A DNA stretch of 19,037 bases, taken from UBA7656 sp040755335. GTDB taxonomy: Bacteria; Acidobacteriota; Blastocatellia; UBA7656. The stretch lies in contig JBFMAU010000095.1 of NCBI GenBank assembly GCA_040755335.1, positions 1 to 19,037 of the forward strand. The letters are read 5' to 3'. The notes below the pieces were generated by a model, which was given only the letters and a program-made list of their open reading frames with translations, did not search any database and was not told the origin of the DNA. A program made the translations under genes and the position numbers. Of this stretch, positions 1-8,141 are shown piece after piece (positions within the stretch are counted from its first letter, which is position 1; the number at the start of each line of letters is the position of its first letter).

Positions 1-1
1 T

Positions 2-1207
2 CGTCAGGCATTCATCGAAGTCGGTTGTCGCAGAGACAGCGATTCATTCGACATACTGCTGCGCGACCGGATCGCGTCAGCAGATGAACTGGCCGCGCGC
101 AAAGGAACATTCATCGCCGCAGGTCTCGCGCCCAATCCGCTTCCCGGCGCGACGAGCGAAGGTTATGACACACAGTCGCGTCCATTGATTATCGGAGAAC
201 TTTATTTCGGAGAAGGCGCGCGACGGTCTAGCCCGCTGGGGTTTGTGAAAGTAAGCGGCAGAGTGGAGATGATCCATTCTCTTGAGATCATCGGCCCCGG
301 AATGCACCGTCTGGCTCTCGCGGGCGGAGATGAAGAGGCGAGCCGCAGCGGTTCATATTACAGGCGGTCGCGATGGTCTAGAACCATCGGCGCGCTTGGC
401 CGCGAGGCGTGGGAACGTCTCATCAATCTCAGAGCCTGCGTCGTGGGATGCGGGCGCGCCGGGTCGCTCATAGCCGAGATGCTCGCTCATCTTGGCTTTC
501 GCGAAATAACTCTCATCGATGGAGATATGATCGAGGTTCACAACCTCGGAGAGATGGCCGTAGTTGCGGATGCGGATGTGGGGGCGAAAAAATCCGAGGC
601 TCTTGCCAGACGCCTGCGAGAGCGGATGCCGGATGCGTTGGCGCTGAGGGAAATAAGCGCGCCTCTGGGAGATGACTCCGCCATTGAAGCGGCGAAGCGA
701 TGCGATGTGCTGTTCGCTGCGGTCGATGACGACGCGGCTCGGCTGACGGCAGCGGTCACAGCGGCGCTTTATCACAAGACGTTGATCGACGTCGGCGCGA
801 GCGTTTCCTACTCATCGTCGGGGGAGGCCGTCGAGCGATTTATGGGAGCGGACATTCGACTGATCGTGCCGGGAGACGGATGTCTGCTTTGTCGGGGAAA
901 TCTAGTGAACTACCGGCGGGCTGTTGATGATCTGACGGGGTACGGACTTTCGTCGCGGCGAGCGTGGAGAGATCAGCGCGCAGGATCGCTTCGCAGTCTC
1001 AACAGCGTTGCGGCGTCTATTGCGGTAAGGATGCTTGAAGACCTCGTAGCCGAAAGGATAGAAGGATCGCTCTGGGCGCAGTTGGAATTTTCCGAGCGAG
1101 GCAGAATGTCGATCAGTTATCCTGACGCGGGCGCGGGGAGCGGATCGTGTTCGCTTTGCGCAAAGTCAGGGCTGGGCGATGATGCGCTTGCGGGATTGAA
1201 GCCGTGA
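2..1207 (+). CDS. ThiF/E1-like adenylyltransferase (5' end outside window)
   Basis: The frame is open from base 2 to the TGA at 1205-1207, and a TTG at 185 is only an arbitrary internal start, so this is the 3' part of a longer gene. A nucleotide-binding motif GCGRAG (codons 446-463) is followed by the acidic strand LIDGDMIEVHNL (from about 512), the classic ThiF/MoeB/E1 Rossmann pattern. Two CxxC pairs (codons 881-892 and 1148-1159) probably bind a structural zinc, as in many family members. The family adenylates the C-terminus of a ubiquitin-like or sulfur-carrier protein, or a small substrate. The upstream 60 codons read here match no domain I can name. A JAB or E2-like N-terminal half, as seen in bacterial E1 fusions, is possible but lies off the window. 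The gene converges on the NACHT gene with a 21-bp gap. The family call is firm; the substrate is unknown. Confidence 0.85.
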   Translation, partial: RQAFIEVGCRRDSDSFDILLRDRIASADELAARKGTFIAAGLAPNPLPGATSEGYDTQSRPLIIGELYFGEGARRSSPLGFVKVSGRVEMIHSLEIIGPGMHRLALAGGDEEASRSGSYYRRSRWSRTIGALGREAWERLINLRACVVGCGRAGSLIAEMLAHLGFREITLIDGDMIEVHNLGEMAVVADADVGAKKSEALARRLRERMPDALALREISAPLGDDSAIEAAKRCDVLFAAVDDDAARLTAAVTAALYHKTLIDVGASVSYSSSGEAVERFMGADIRLIVPGDGCLLCRGNLVNYRRAVDDLTGYGLSSRRAWRDQRAGSLRSLNSVAASIAVRMLEDLVAERIEGSLWAQLEFSERGRMSISYPDAGAGSGSCSLCAKSGLGDDALAGLKP

Positions 1208-1228
1208 TGATGGATGAGCGGATAGCGA

Positions 1229-3796
1229 TCAAGGTTCAAGGCGGCTGAGTTCCTTGATAGAGCAGGTTTTCAGAGCGGTGTCTTTGAATATCCTCAGTCC
1301 CTGTGAATGCCATCGCTTGAATACGGCTGCTGCGGCCCGACGCACACCATAATTCTCGTCACGAAGCAAGAGAGCGAGTTGATTGAGGATGTCGTCTCTT
1401 GCAGCCGCGCTGCCGATTCCTACCACTGCCCGTGCTGCGTCCCGACGCACATCCAAGTCCTCGTCACGAAGCAAGAGAGCGAGTTGATCAAGGATGTCGT
1501 CTCTTGCAGCCGCGCTGCCGATTCCTACCACTGCCCGTGCTGCGTCCCGACGCACATCCGAGTCCTCGTCACGAAGCAAGAGAGCGAGTTGATCGAGGAT
1601 GTCGTCTCTTGCAGCCGCGCTGCCGATTCCTTCCACTGCCTCTGCTGCGAACGAGCGCACATAATCTTTCTCGTCACGAAGCAAGAGAGCGAGTTGATCA
1701 AGGATGTCGTCTCTTGCAGCCGCGCTGCCGATTCCTACCACTGCCAATGCTGCGGCCTGACGCACCTGCCATTCCTTGTCACGAAGCAAGAGAGCGAGTT
1801 GATCGAGGATGTCGTCTCTTGCAGCCGCGCTGCCGATTCCTTCCACTGCCTCTGCTGTTTCTCCCAAGTCGCTTCGAGACTTCAACCTCGCCAATATCCA
1901 ATCGAGCAGAGGCAAGCCTTCTACTTTCCCGTTGACCTGCGCAAGCGACGACAATGCCTGCCTCAAATTGCTTACCGCATCGGCTGTGTATTTCTTGTTA
2001 TGCTCCCGCCACAGCAGGAATGCCTCTCCTGTGATCCGGTCAATCCTTTCAGCATTCGCTATTCGTTTCTCCGGTCTGATCTCAGGCAGACACATCGCAG
2101 CAAGGGCCAGCCGGTGGCGGAATATGTCGTCTCCACAGGGGTTGTTCTCCGTCGGCTGAGAGGCGGAAAGCGCTTCGATCATCGGCGCGGGATCGTCGAG
2201 CCTGCCCGCAAGCATCTTGATTACTTCGTGCCACGCCGGATGCCACGCCTTGCGCTCGACTATCTTCCACTCAGGCGAACCCATCGAGCCGTCGCCTCTC
2301 TTCGCCCCGCTTTCAAGACGCTTCTTCAACCCTCCCGCGTAGAGGTATTCCTCGAAAGTCAGATGGATGAACAGGTAGCTTGAGGATTTGCCGCTTTCGG
2401 AATGCTTCGCGCCGCTCCGAACCAGAATCCCATCATGACAGAGCGATTCTGCCAGATCTTCGCCTTCGCGGGCCGCCTTCTTCAACCGAGCAGTGTCAGG
2501 CAACCCTTCCACATAATCCTCGATGAAATCCACCATCTCGTCGCCATCGATCTCTTCGTCGGGGAAGAAGCGGTATGCTACCTCTTCAAGCAGACGAACC
2601 TTTGCCCGTATCAACCTTCGATCAGAGTTCCTGCCTTTGCCTGTCGCTTCCCACTCGTCGAGCAGTCCTTCAAGCACACGGTCATAGACATCGCATCTGC
2701 GGGCCGGAAATGGTATGGGCGCGCTTTGCGTGTGGGGCGAGAACGCCATGCAAAGCAGCGTCGCAAGGAGCGGGTTTTGCGCCATGCCCGCGACTGCGAT
2801 CTTGCCTTTCAATTCATCAAGCATCCTGTGACTGCGGTCTGCATCTCTGCCGAAGAAACTTTCCACGAACTTTTCGGTCTCGTCCCATCCGAAAGGACAG
2901 ATTTGCAATTCGCGCTTCGCAGTCGAACCGCTTTCAATCGGAAGAGGCCGCAGCGTGTAGCCTATGATGCGAGAGGTGAGAAACACTTTCGCGCCGGTCG
3001 CCCTCGCGTAAGGTTCGAGAAACTCTTTGACCCTTTCCTGCCCCTCGCGCGCTTCGTCCCATGCGTCGAGGCATATAAGCGCCGGGTATTGCGCCTGACC
3101 TCTGTCAGCTTTTTTCGCGCTCAACTTGCGCCACGCCAGTGGAGCGAGCCTTTCAGGAAGCTCCTGTTTTTCTACGAGGCATTTCAGAATTGCCGCCGCG
3201 ACCCGCTCTTCAGCAGTGATAGTAAACGAGGTTGAACAGACGCATCTTTTTTCGACAAGCGTCGCTTTGAGCGAATCAGCGTCTTCAAGAGCGTCGGCAA
3301 GATCAGAGAGTCGCAGGAAGACGGGAAAAGTTATCTCGGCGGGGAGCGACAGGAAATTTTCAATCTGCTCGCGGGCCTCCTTAGCCTTACGACGGGCGAG
3401 ATATTTGAGCCATTCGGTCTTGCCGCTTCCAGGATCGCCGAGGAGGACGGCCATCTCAAGTTGAGGCTCAAGGCTATCAAGCGGTTCCGGCCTTGCCCGC
3501 TCATCATCCGTCAGATTTCCGCGAGAAGCATAAGCGCGTCGGGATTTCCTGTCCTCGTCTTCTTCATCTATCAGGCCGGAGAAGCGGAAATGCTCGCGGG
3601 CATAAAGCGATTCTATGTCGCGCACAGGCTCGAAGGGAGCCACGCGCAAAGGCACGCGCAGATCATCAAGATTGCGATCGAACCTCTCAAGAAGAGAATT
3701 CCGGGCAAGCGATTCTTCCACGCGGCGCAGGTAATCGATCAGGGCCTCCGCCGCCTGAGAGCGAACACGGACGAGTTGTTTGAGCGTTGCGGCCAT
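1229..3796 (-). CDS. NACHT-domain NTPase with C-terminal HEAT-type repeats (NLR-like)
   Basis: 855 residues. Walker A is GDPGSGKT (residues 120-127). Walker B is LICLDAWDE (240-248), with the extra acidic residues typical of NACHT rather than AAA. A sensor-like TSR follows at 274-276. Residues 1-110 are a charged helical region of unknown type, about 280-640 would hold the NACHT helical and winged-helix parts, and 652-826 are five 35-residue HEAT/PBS-lyase-like repeats. Proteins of this architecture are STAND switches: the repeats or a partner sense a trigger and the NTPase oligomerises. Bacterial NACHT proteins are known to act in anti-phage defence. The N-terminal effector is not a nuclease, TIR or protease that I can recognise. 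Start ATG at 3796 has only a weak purine stretch upstream. The gene is probably cytosolic and stands alone, convergent with the E1-like gene, with a MITE 22 bp upstream of its start. Confidence 0.88.
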   Translation of the reverse strand: MAATLKQLVRVRSQAAEALIDYLRRVEESLARNSLLERFDRNLDDLRVPLRVAPFEPVRDIESLYAREHFRFSGLIDEEDEDRKSRRAYASRGNLTDDERARPEPLDSLEPQLEMAVLLGDPGSGKTEWLKYLARRKAKEAREQIENFLSLPAEITFPVFLRLSDLADALEDADSLKATLVEKRCVCSTSFTITAEERVAAAILKCLVEKQELPERLAPLAWRKLSAKKADRGQAQYPALICLDAWDEAREGQERVKEFLEPYARATGAKVFLTSRIIGYTLRPLPIESGSTAKRELQICPFGWDETEKFVESFFGRDADRSHRMLDELKGKIAVAGMAQNPLLATLLCMAFSPHTQSAPIPFPARRCDVYDRVLEGLLDEWEATGKGRNSDRRLIRAKVRLLEEVAYRFFPDEEIDGDEMVDFIEDYVEGLPDTARLKKAAREGEDLAESLCHDGILVRSGAKHSESGKSSSYLFIHLTFEEYLYAGGLKKRLESGAKRGDGSMGSPEWKIVERKAWHPAWHEVIKMLAGRLDDPAPMIEALSASQPTENNPCGDDIFRHRLALAAMCLPEIRPEKRIANAERIDRITGEAFLLWREHNKKYTADAVSNLRQALSSLAQVNGKVEGLPLLDWILARLKSRSDLGETAEAVEGIGSAAARDDILDQLALLLRDKEWQVRQAAALAVVGIGSAAARDDILDQLALLLRDEKDYVRSFAAEAVEGIGSAAARDDILDQLALLLRDEDSDVRRDAARAVVGIGSAAARDDILDQLALLLRDEDLDVRRDAARAVVGIGSAAARDDILNQLALLLRDENYGVRRAAAAVFKRWHSQGLRIFKDTALKTCSIKELSRLEP
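1331..1855 (-). repeat. Five tandem 105-bp repeats coding HEAT units
   Basis: The anchor cgtcacgaagcaagagagcg (plus strand) or its near copy recurs at 1357, 1462, 1567, 1672 and 1777, an exact 105-bp period equal to 35 codons. About 70 bp of each unit are almost identical between copies, coding the core GIGSAAARDDIL-DQLALLLRD (one Asp to Asn change in the last copy). The remaining 12-13 codons differ and include the surface positions before and after the conserved VR. The pattern suggests recent duplication or gene conversion of the core with divergence confined to one helix. Confidence 0.95.
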
Positions 3797-3808
3797 CTAT
3801 TCATCCGT

Positions 3809-3818
3809 CTCTTTGAAC
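3809..3818. repeat. Target-site duplication, left copy
   Basis: The 10-bp ctctttgaac lies directly outside the left end of the 155-bp element and recurs at 3974-3983 directly outside its right end. Removing the element and one copy restores a short mnmE-NACHT spacer. Confidence 0.85.
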
Positions 3819-3973
3819 CAGGGCTGTTGCAAAGTCCTGGGGGCGCGCGCTTCCAGCGTGCCAGTCTCACACATTCGGGCAAGGAGTGACCTTTGAATCC
3901 TAGCACGCAAGATGCGTGCGCTCCCAGGGGGCTCGCTTTTTTTTTGTTATCAAGTTACTTTGCAACAGCCCTG
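3819..3973. mobile_element. 155-bp MITE-like element with 17-bp TIRs and 10-bp TSD
   Basis: The left end cagggctgttgcaaagt (3819-3835) is the exact reverse complement of the right end (3957-3973). The direct repeat ctctttgaac lies immediately outside each end (3809-3818 and 3974-3983), as a target-site duplication should. Inside, 3836-3850 and 3914-3928 form a second, imperfect inverted repeat (13 of 15). A 7-bp-stem hairpin lies at 3903-3919 and a T9 run at 3937-3945. There is no room for a transposase, so it would be moved in trans. The end sequence resembles IS6-type ends (CTGTTGCAAA), but a 10-bp duplication fits IS4-like enzymes better, so the family stays open. It occupies most of the 205-bp gap between mnmE and the NACHT gene. 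Confidence 0.85.
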
Positions 3974-4001
3974 CTCTTTGAACTGAGGCTTCAAGGAATG
4001 A

Positions 4002-5354
4002 TTACTTTCCCACGCAGAAGGTCGAGAAAATCTCGTTCAATATATCTTCGGTCAATGTCTCTCCGGTCACTTCACCGAGCGAAGAAAGCGCGCCTCTGAG
4101 TCTCAGCAGGATGATTTCTTCAAACTCGCCCTCAGTGATCAAATCCCGCGCGCCTTCGAGTTGTTCTATCGCTCGACGAATAGCCGAGTGCTGGCGCGCG
4201 TCGGTTATCATCAAATCATCACGCTCGCTTGACGCATCGTCGCTCAACCGCTCTATCATCCGCGCGGTCAACTGATCGAACCCGCTGCCCGTGAGCGCGG
4301 ATATGCGAATCGCTCCGATGACGGGGCTTTCCATCTCGCCCAGATCGATTTTGTTTATCGCCACTATCCTTCTTTCCGCGGGAACTTCAGCGAGCAAACG
4401 GCGATCATCCTCCGTGAGAGGCTCGGAAGCGTCCAGGATCAGTAGCGCGATGTCTGCATCAGCGATTGCGGCGCGGCTCCGGCGGATGCCTATCGTTTCA
4501 ACAACGTCCGTCGTTTCACGGATGCCTGCCGTATCGATCAACCGAACAGGCACGCCCCCAATCGATGCGCTTTCATAAAGCGCATCCCTCGTCGTTCCCG
4601 GAAGAGGCGTGACTATCGCGCGCTCGCTTCCCGTCAAGCGATTGAACACTGACGATTTGCCCACGTTAGGACGACCGACTATCGCAAGGTCGAAACCCTC
4701 GCGGACGAATCTGCCGAAAGAAAAACTCGCAGCGATGCGGGTTAAATCAGCTATCGCTTCGTTCAATTTTCTGAGCAACAGAGAAATCGCTTCAGTCGAG
4801 ATATCGTCTTCGACGAACTCTACGGAAGATTCGAGTTGAACGATTATGTCTATGACGGATTGTTTTGCGGGCGCGAGCCTTTGCGAGAGCGCGCCCGCGA
4901 TCTGTCGCGACGCGACGCGGGCCTGATACTCGGTTTGCGCGTCGATGAGATCACGGACGGCCTGCGCCTGAGCCAGATCGATTCGATGATTGAAGAAAGC
5001 GCGAAACGTGAACTCTCCCGGCTCGGCTATGCGCGCGCCGCAGGCGATGACTGCGTCGAGCGCGCGCCGCAAAATGACAGGACTTCCGTGACAACTCAGT
5101 TCAATAACGTCTTCGCCCGTGTAAGAGCGAGGCGCTTTGAAAAAGGTCAAAACGATTTCGTCTATGCGCTCTTTGGTCGCAGGGTTTAGCAGATGACCGA
5201 ACTGCGCGCGATTCGGGCTGAGAGCGGCGAGCGAGCGGGATTGAAAAACAGCGTTTGCGATTTCCACCGCGCGAGGGCCGCTCAGTCGAACGACCCCGAT
5301 GCCACCGCGTCCCGGCGGAGTCGATATGGCTGCTATTGTGTCGTCGCGGAACAT
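4002..5354 (-). CDS. mnmE: tRNA uridine-5-carboxymethylaminomethyl GTPase MnmE
   Basis: 450 residues, the normal family length. The N-terminal folate-binding domain begins with DTIAAISTPPGRGGIGVVRLSG. The inserted G domain shows G1 GRPNVGKS (227-234), the G2 region GTTRD (253-257), G3 DTAG (274-277) and G4 NKID (334-337). The C-terminus is FCVGK, with the conserved Cys of the C-x-GK end. With MnmG it installs the cmnm5 group on U34 of several tRNAs, using GTP hydrolysis and dimerisation of the G domains. Start ATG at 5354 has only GAG as Shine-Dalgarno, and a doubled ggtcagt lies just upstream. The gene closes the rpmH-to-mnmE block. The usual neighbour mnmG is not next to it; the NACHT gene and a MITE follow instead. 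Confidence 0.98.
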   Translation of the reverse strand: MFRDDTIAAISTPPGRGGIGVVRLSGPRAVEIANAVFQSRSLAALSPNRAQFGHLLNPATKERIDEIVLTFFKAPRSYTGEDVIELSCHGSPVILRRALDAVIACGARIAEPGEFTFRAFFNHRIDLAQAQAVRDLIDAQTEYQARVASRQIAGALSQRLAPAKQSVIDIIVQLESSVEFVEDDISTEAISLLLRKLNEAIADLTRIAASFSFGRFVREGFDLAIVGRPNVGKSSVFNRLTGSERAIVTPLPGTTRDALYESASIGGVPVRLIDTAGIRETTDVVETIGIRRSRAAIADADIALLILDASEPLTEDDRRLLAEVPAERRIVAINKIDLGEMESPVIGAIRISALTGSGFDQLTARMIERLSDDASSERDDLMITDARQHSAIRRAIEQLEGARDLITEGEFEEIILLRLRGALSSLGEVTGETLTEDILNEIFSTFCVGK

Positions 5355-5360
5355 CTCGGT

Positions 5361-5374
5361 GGTCAGTGGTCAGT
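5361..5374. repeat. Direct 7-bp repeat upstream of mnmE
   Basis: Two head-to-tail copies of ggtcagt lie just upstream of the mnmE start. They are followed by a small 6-bp-stem hairpin (tagcga/tcgcta, 5374-5391) in the 62-bp jag-mnmE spacer. No function can be read from this; it may be an inserted dispersed-repeat remnant. Confidence 0.5.
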
Positions 5375-5416
5375 AGCGAGTAGTATCGCTAGAAAACTTT
5401 ACTACCGACCCCTGCT

Positions 5417-5869
5417 TCAAGCGGGATAGACGACCACTTTTCGGTTTTCGCCCCCGCCCTGGCTTTCCGTTTTAACCGATTTGTCTTCCGACAGAGCAAG
5501 GTGAAGTATCCGCCTTTCGGACGGACTCATCGGATCGAAGGTGAAAGGAATCCTTGTGGCGCGGACTCGCTCGGCTGCCTTTTCGGCCATCAGGCGAAGC
5601 TCTTTTTCGCGGCGGGCGCGATAGTGGTTCGAATCGAATAATATCTGAATCTCTTCTTCGGAGTCGCGAGCCAGCAGCCGTGTGGCGAGGTATTCGAGGG
5701 CTTCGAGCAGTTCGGCGTTATGGCCGAGCAGTAGATGGATGTCGCCGCCGCGCAACTCTATGCGATAAGCGTCTTCCGTCCTTTCAGCCGTCGCTTTAAG
5801 ATCAAGTCCGCTTAGGCGGAGAATGCGATTTGTGAATTCGACTATTTTGCTGATCGCGTCTTCTGACAT
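5417..5869 (-). CDS. jag: Jag/KhpB-type KH-R3H RNA-binding protein (short form)
   Basis: 150 residues. Residues 20-70 follow the Jag KH fold (GGDIHLLLGHNAELLEALEYL), and 108-150 are an R3H domain with the R-x3-H signature in SERRILH (Arg119/His123) and a C-terminal NRKVVVYP. The gene lies 13 bp downstream of yidC, its usual place, and its Shine-Dalgarno (aaagga) abuts the yidC stop. Family proteins bind RNA and affect cell elongation or division. Two differences stand out: the separate Jag-N domain usually found before the KH domain is absent, and the KH GxxG loop reads GHNA (49-52), missing the second glycine. RNA binding through the KH loop may therefore be weaker; the R3H domain looks intact. 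Confidence 0.92.
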   Translation of the reverse strand: MSEDAISKIVEFTNRILRLSGLDLKATAERTEDAYRIELRGGDIHLLLGHNAELLEALEYLATRLLARDSEEEIQILFDSNHYRARREKELRLMAEKAAERVRATRIPFTFDPMSPSERRILHLALSEDKSVKTESQGGGENRKVVVYPA

Positions 5870-5882
5870 CGCTTCCTTTCCC

Positions 5883-7901
5883 TCACGCCTGTTGAACGAC
5901 TCTGCGCCCTTTGGCTTTCTTGGCCGCAGCGCCTTTGCCCGCCGTCGGAGTTTCAGGCTGAGGCGGCTCGGCTGTTTTGCGATTTATGACGATCTGAATC
6001 AAAACGCCAACGACGTTGCCGACCATCCAGTAAAGCACCAGCCCGCTCGGAGCCGAAAAGAAGAAAAACCATGTCAGCATGATCGGCATCACCCAGGTCA
6101 TCATGATCCGCTGCATCTTCAGGTTCGGATCGTTGGCGTTGGGCTGCGGCATCATCCACGTCGAGGCTATCATCGTCACGCACATCACAATCGGCAGAAT
6201 GTACAAAGGATCGGGCGAAGAGAGGTCTTTTATCCAGAAAATCCACTCCTTCTGACGCACTTCCAGCGAGACCGTAAGATAAATGAAAAACGCCCAGAAG
6301 ACGGGCATCTGCAAAAGCATCGGCAGACACCCGCCCAAGGGATTAGCCTCCTTCATCAATGCCATCTGCTCTCTTTGAAGCTCAAGCATCAGCTTTTCAT
6401 TTTTCTTTGGGCTGTCCTTGAGCTTCTTGATCTGTTCCTGAAGCTCTTTCATACGCGGCTGATGCTTTGCCGCCTGCTTCATCTTGCGCGAACTGTACCA
6501 GCGCAGAGGAGAGAGAGCCAGATTGATAATGACCGTCACGACGACTATCGCCCAGCCGTAGTTGTGAAAGATTGCGCTCAGTCCGTTCAACGCCCAGCCT
6601 ATCGCCGGGATGAGCGGGCGAATGATCGATGAAAATATTCCGTAATCGATCAGCGCGTCGAGATTGGCTCCCGTATCCTGGCTTACCTCAGTAAGCAGCG
6701 CGCGGTCTTTGGGGCCGACGAATATGCGAAAAGGATACTCGGCAGGGACAGCGACCGACGGATAATCGAGAGGTTCTTCGCGGTCCGCGTGTTTGACCTT
6801 GACGCTTGTCAGCGCGATCTCGTCTACGGGGCGCGAGGGGACGGCCACCATAGCGAAATAGCGATCAACCAATCCCGCCCATCGCCAGCCCGCGCGCAGA
6901 GTGTCCGCGCCCTGAGCCACCTGACTCCCCGCTGATACACCTTCAGGCAGGCGGTCGAGCGTGAGCCTTATGCCTCCCTGCTCGCGCTCGACGACGCGGC
7001 TGTAGCCGAGGAGCGTCACCCCGTCGCCTCCCAGTATCCTGATATGATCGACGTCCGAGGCCAGAGGCTTATCGATCAGGATTTGATTCTGCTCCTGACT
7101 GATCGCGGCGATTTTGGCAAAAGGCGGCGTGATGTATGCGCCCATCACTCTGATAGTCGAGTCCGCTCTGGTGTCGGCCACCGCCTGAGTGGGAACTCCA
7201 TAAGTCCCCTTTTGATGATCGCTCTGATCTCCGAAGCGCGGGCCGAGAACCAGTTCCACAGGTTGCGTCTGTCCGCCCGTTTTCACATCGATTGCGCAGT
7301 CGAAGAGAAAGCTGTCGCCGTGGAACCTGAACGCCTTGCGCGCTGTCACCGCGCCCGATGAATAAGTGAAAACGATTTCCTGTGACTGGCCTGAAGCGAG
7401 ATTGATGTTGATATCCTGAGAAGTCGCCTCAAAACCTTCGACGCGAAAATGGGTCTGATTGAGTTGATCGGCAATCTCAGGCGCAGCGGGCGCGCGAAGT
7501 CGAAGAGGAGCGCCCGCGGTGTCGAGCGAATCTTTGGGTATCAGTTCAAGCTCACTGCCATCGGCTGCGTGAATATCGCGCACGATGCCGCCCGATTTTT
7601 CTTTCTTCAGAATCCACGAGGTTGCGACCGCGCCGCGATTTGAAAATTTTATTTTCCAGTAAGAAGTCTCAACGGTGATCGCGCGAAGAGGCGCATCAGT
7701 CGCCTGAATCGGAGGTTGAACCGGGGGCGCGGTTTTCTTCGCGTCCGGCGCAGGGCTTTTTGCGGGTTGCTCCTCAATCGCCGGTTCGATTGGGAGGAGT
7801 TCTTCGGGCGAAGGAGGATAGAAGTAGCGCATCACAACGGGCCAGCCGACCAGCACCAGAGTGGCGAGAAGCATAGCGACGAGTATTCTTATTCGATCCA
7901 T
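5883..7901 (-). CDS. yidC: Membrane protein insertase YidC
   Basis: 672 residues from the ATG at 7901; a TTG directly before it at 7904 would add one residue. Order: TM1 (about 7-27), a Pro/Ala-rich linker, the large periplasmic domain (about 70-390), then the OxaA core with several TM segments containing NPLGGCLPMLLQMPVFWAFF and SGLVLYWMVGNVV. It ends in a basic Lys/Arg-rich tail, which fits ribosome contact. YidC inserts and folds inner-membrane proteins, alone or with SecYEG. The long periplasmic domain marks a Gram-negative-type enzyme. The groove arginine (position 366 in E. coli) aligns with Asn in TVIINLALSPLRW when the PL pair is used as anchor. No strong Shine-Dalgarno is visible; coupling from yidD, 30 bp upstream, is likely. 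Confidence 0.98.
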   Translation of the reverse strand: MDRIRILVAMLLATLVLVGWPVVMRYFYPPSPEELLPIEPAIEEQPAKSPAPDAKKTAPPVQPPIQATDAPLRAITVETSYWKIKFSNRGAVATSWILKKEKSGGIVRDIHAADGSELELIPKDSLDTAGAPLRLRAPAAPEIADQLNQTHFRVEGFEATSQDININLASGQSQEIVFTYSSGAVTARKAFRFHGDSFLFDCAIDVKTGGQTQPVELVLGPRFGDQSDHQKGTYGVPTQAVADTRADSTIRVMGAYITPPFAKIAAISQEQNQILIDKPLASDVDHIRILGGDGVTLLGYSRVVEREQGGIRLTLDRLPEGVSAGSQVAQGADTLRAGWRWAGLVDRYFAMVAVPSRPVDEIALTSVKVKHADREEPLDYPSVAVPAEYPFRIFVGPKDRALLTEVSQDTGANLDALIDYGIFSSIIRPLIPAIGWALNGLSAIFHNYGWAIVVVTVIINLALSPLRWYSSRKMKQAAKHQPRMKELQEQIKKLKDSPKKNEKLMLELQREQMALMKEANPLGGCLPMLLQMPVFWAFFIYLTVSLEVRQKEWIFWIKDLSSPDPLYILPIVMCVTMIASTWMMPQPNANDPNLKMQRIMMTWVMPIMLTWFFFFSAPSGLVLYWMVGNVVGVLIQIVINRKTAEPPQPETPTAGKGAAAKKAKGRRVVQQA

Positions 7902-7931
7902 CAATCACACACGAGCCCACTGGCCCGTCCT

Positions 7932-8141
7932 TTATTTAACAGGGTCGTAGCCGCCGGGATGAAACGGATGACATCGCAGGAGTCGTCTCACGCCCATATA
8001 CATCCCGCGCAGAGCGCCGTATTTTTCAATCGCTTCCATAGCGTATTCGGAGCAGGTGGGCGTGAAGCGGCACGCTGGCGGGAGCAGCGGCGACAGCAGG
8101 AGTTTGTATGCTCGCAAAAGATAAATCAGCGCAGACCTCAC
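7932..8141 (-). CDS. yidD: Membrane protein insertion efficiency factor YidD
   Basis: 69 residues. The whole family pattern is present: an N-terminal amphipathic stretch (LLRAYKLLLSPLLPPACRF), then TPTCSEYAMEAIEKYG, and the end RRLLRCHPFHPGGYDPV. YidD is a small inner-membrane-associated protein that helps YidC-dependent insertion. It starts with GTG at 8141 and overlaps the rnpA stop by four bases (GTGA), so translation is probably coupled. Confidence 0.97.
   Translation of the reverse strand: MRSALIYLLRAYKLLLSPLLPPACRFTPTCSEYAMEAIEKYGALRGMYMGVRRLLRCHPFHPGGYDPVK

Noticed and set aside
1331..1855. CRISPR-like or satellite array
   Set aside because: The period is exactly 35 codons, the frame is kept, and each unit codes a HEAT repeat; there are no unique spacers of CRISPR size.
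1307..2383. 358-codon plus-strand frame over the NACHT repeats
   Set aside because: It is antisense to a well-supported NACHT gene; its Cys/His-rich repeats are only the mirror of the 105-bp HEAT repeats, and there is no Shine-Dalgarno site.
3903..3945. Rho-independent terminator on the plus strand
   Set aside because: The 7-bp hairpin and the T9 run are separated by 17 bases, and no plus-strand gene ends here; these are internal features of the MITE.
3893..4099. 68-codon frame crossing the MITE into mnmE
   Set aside because: It overlaps the antisense of mnmE and the T9 run, with no family resemblance or ribosome site.
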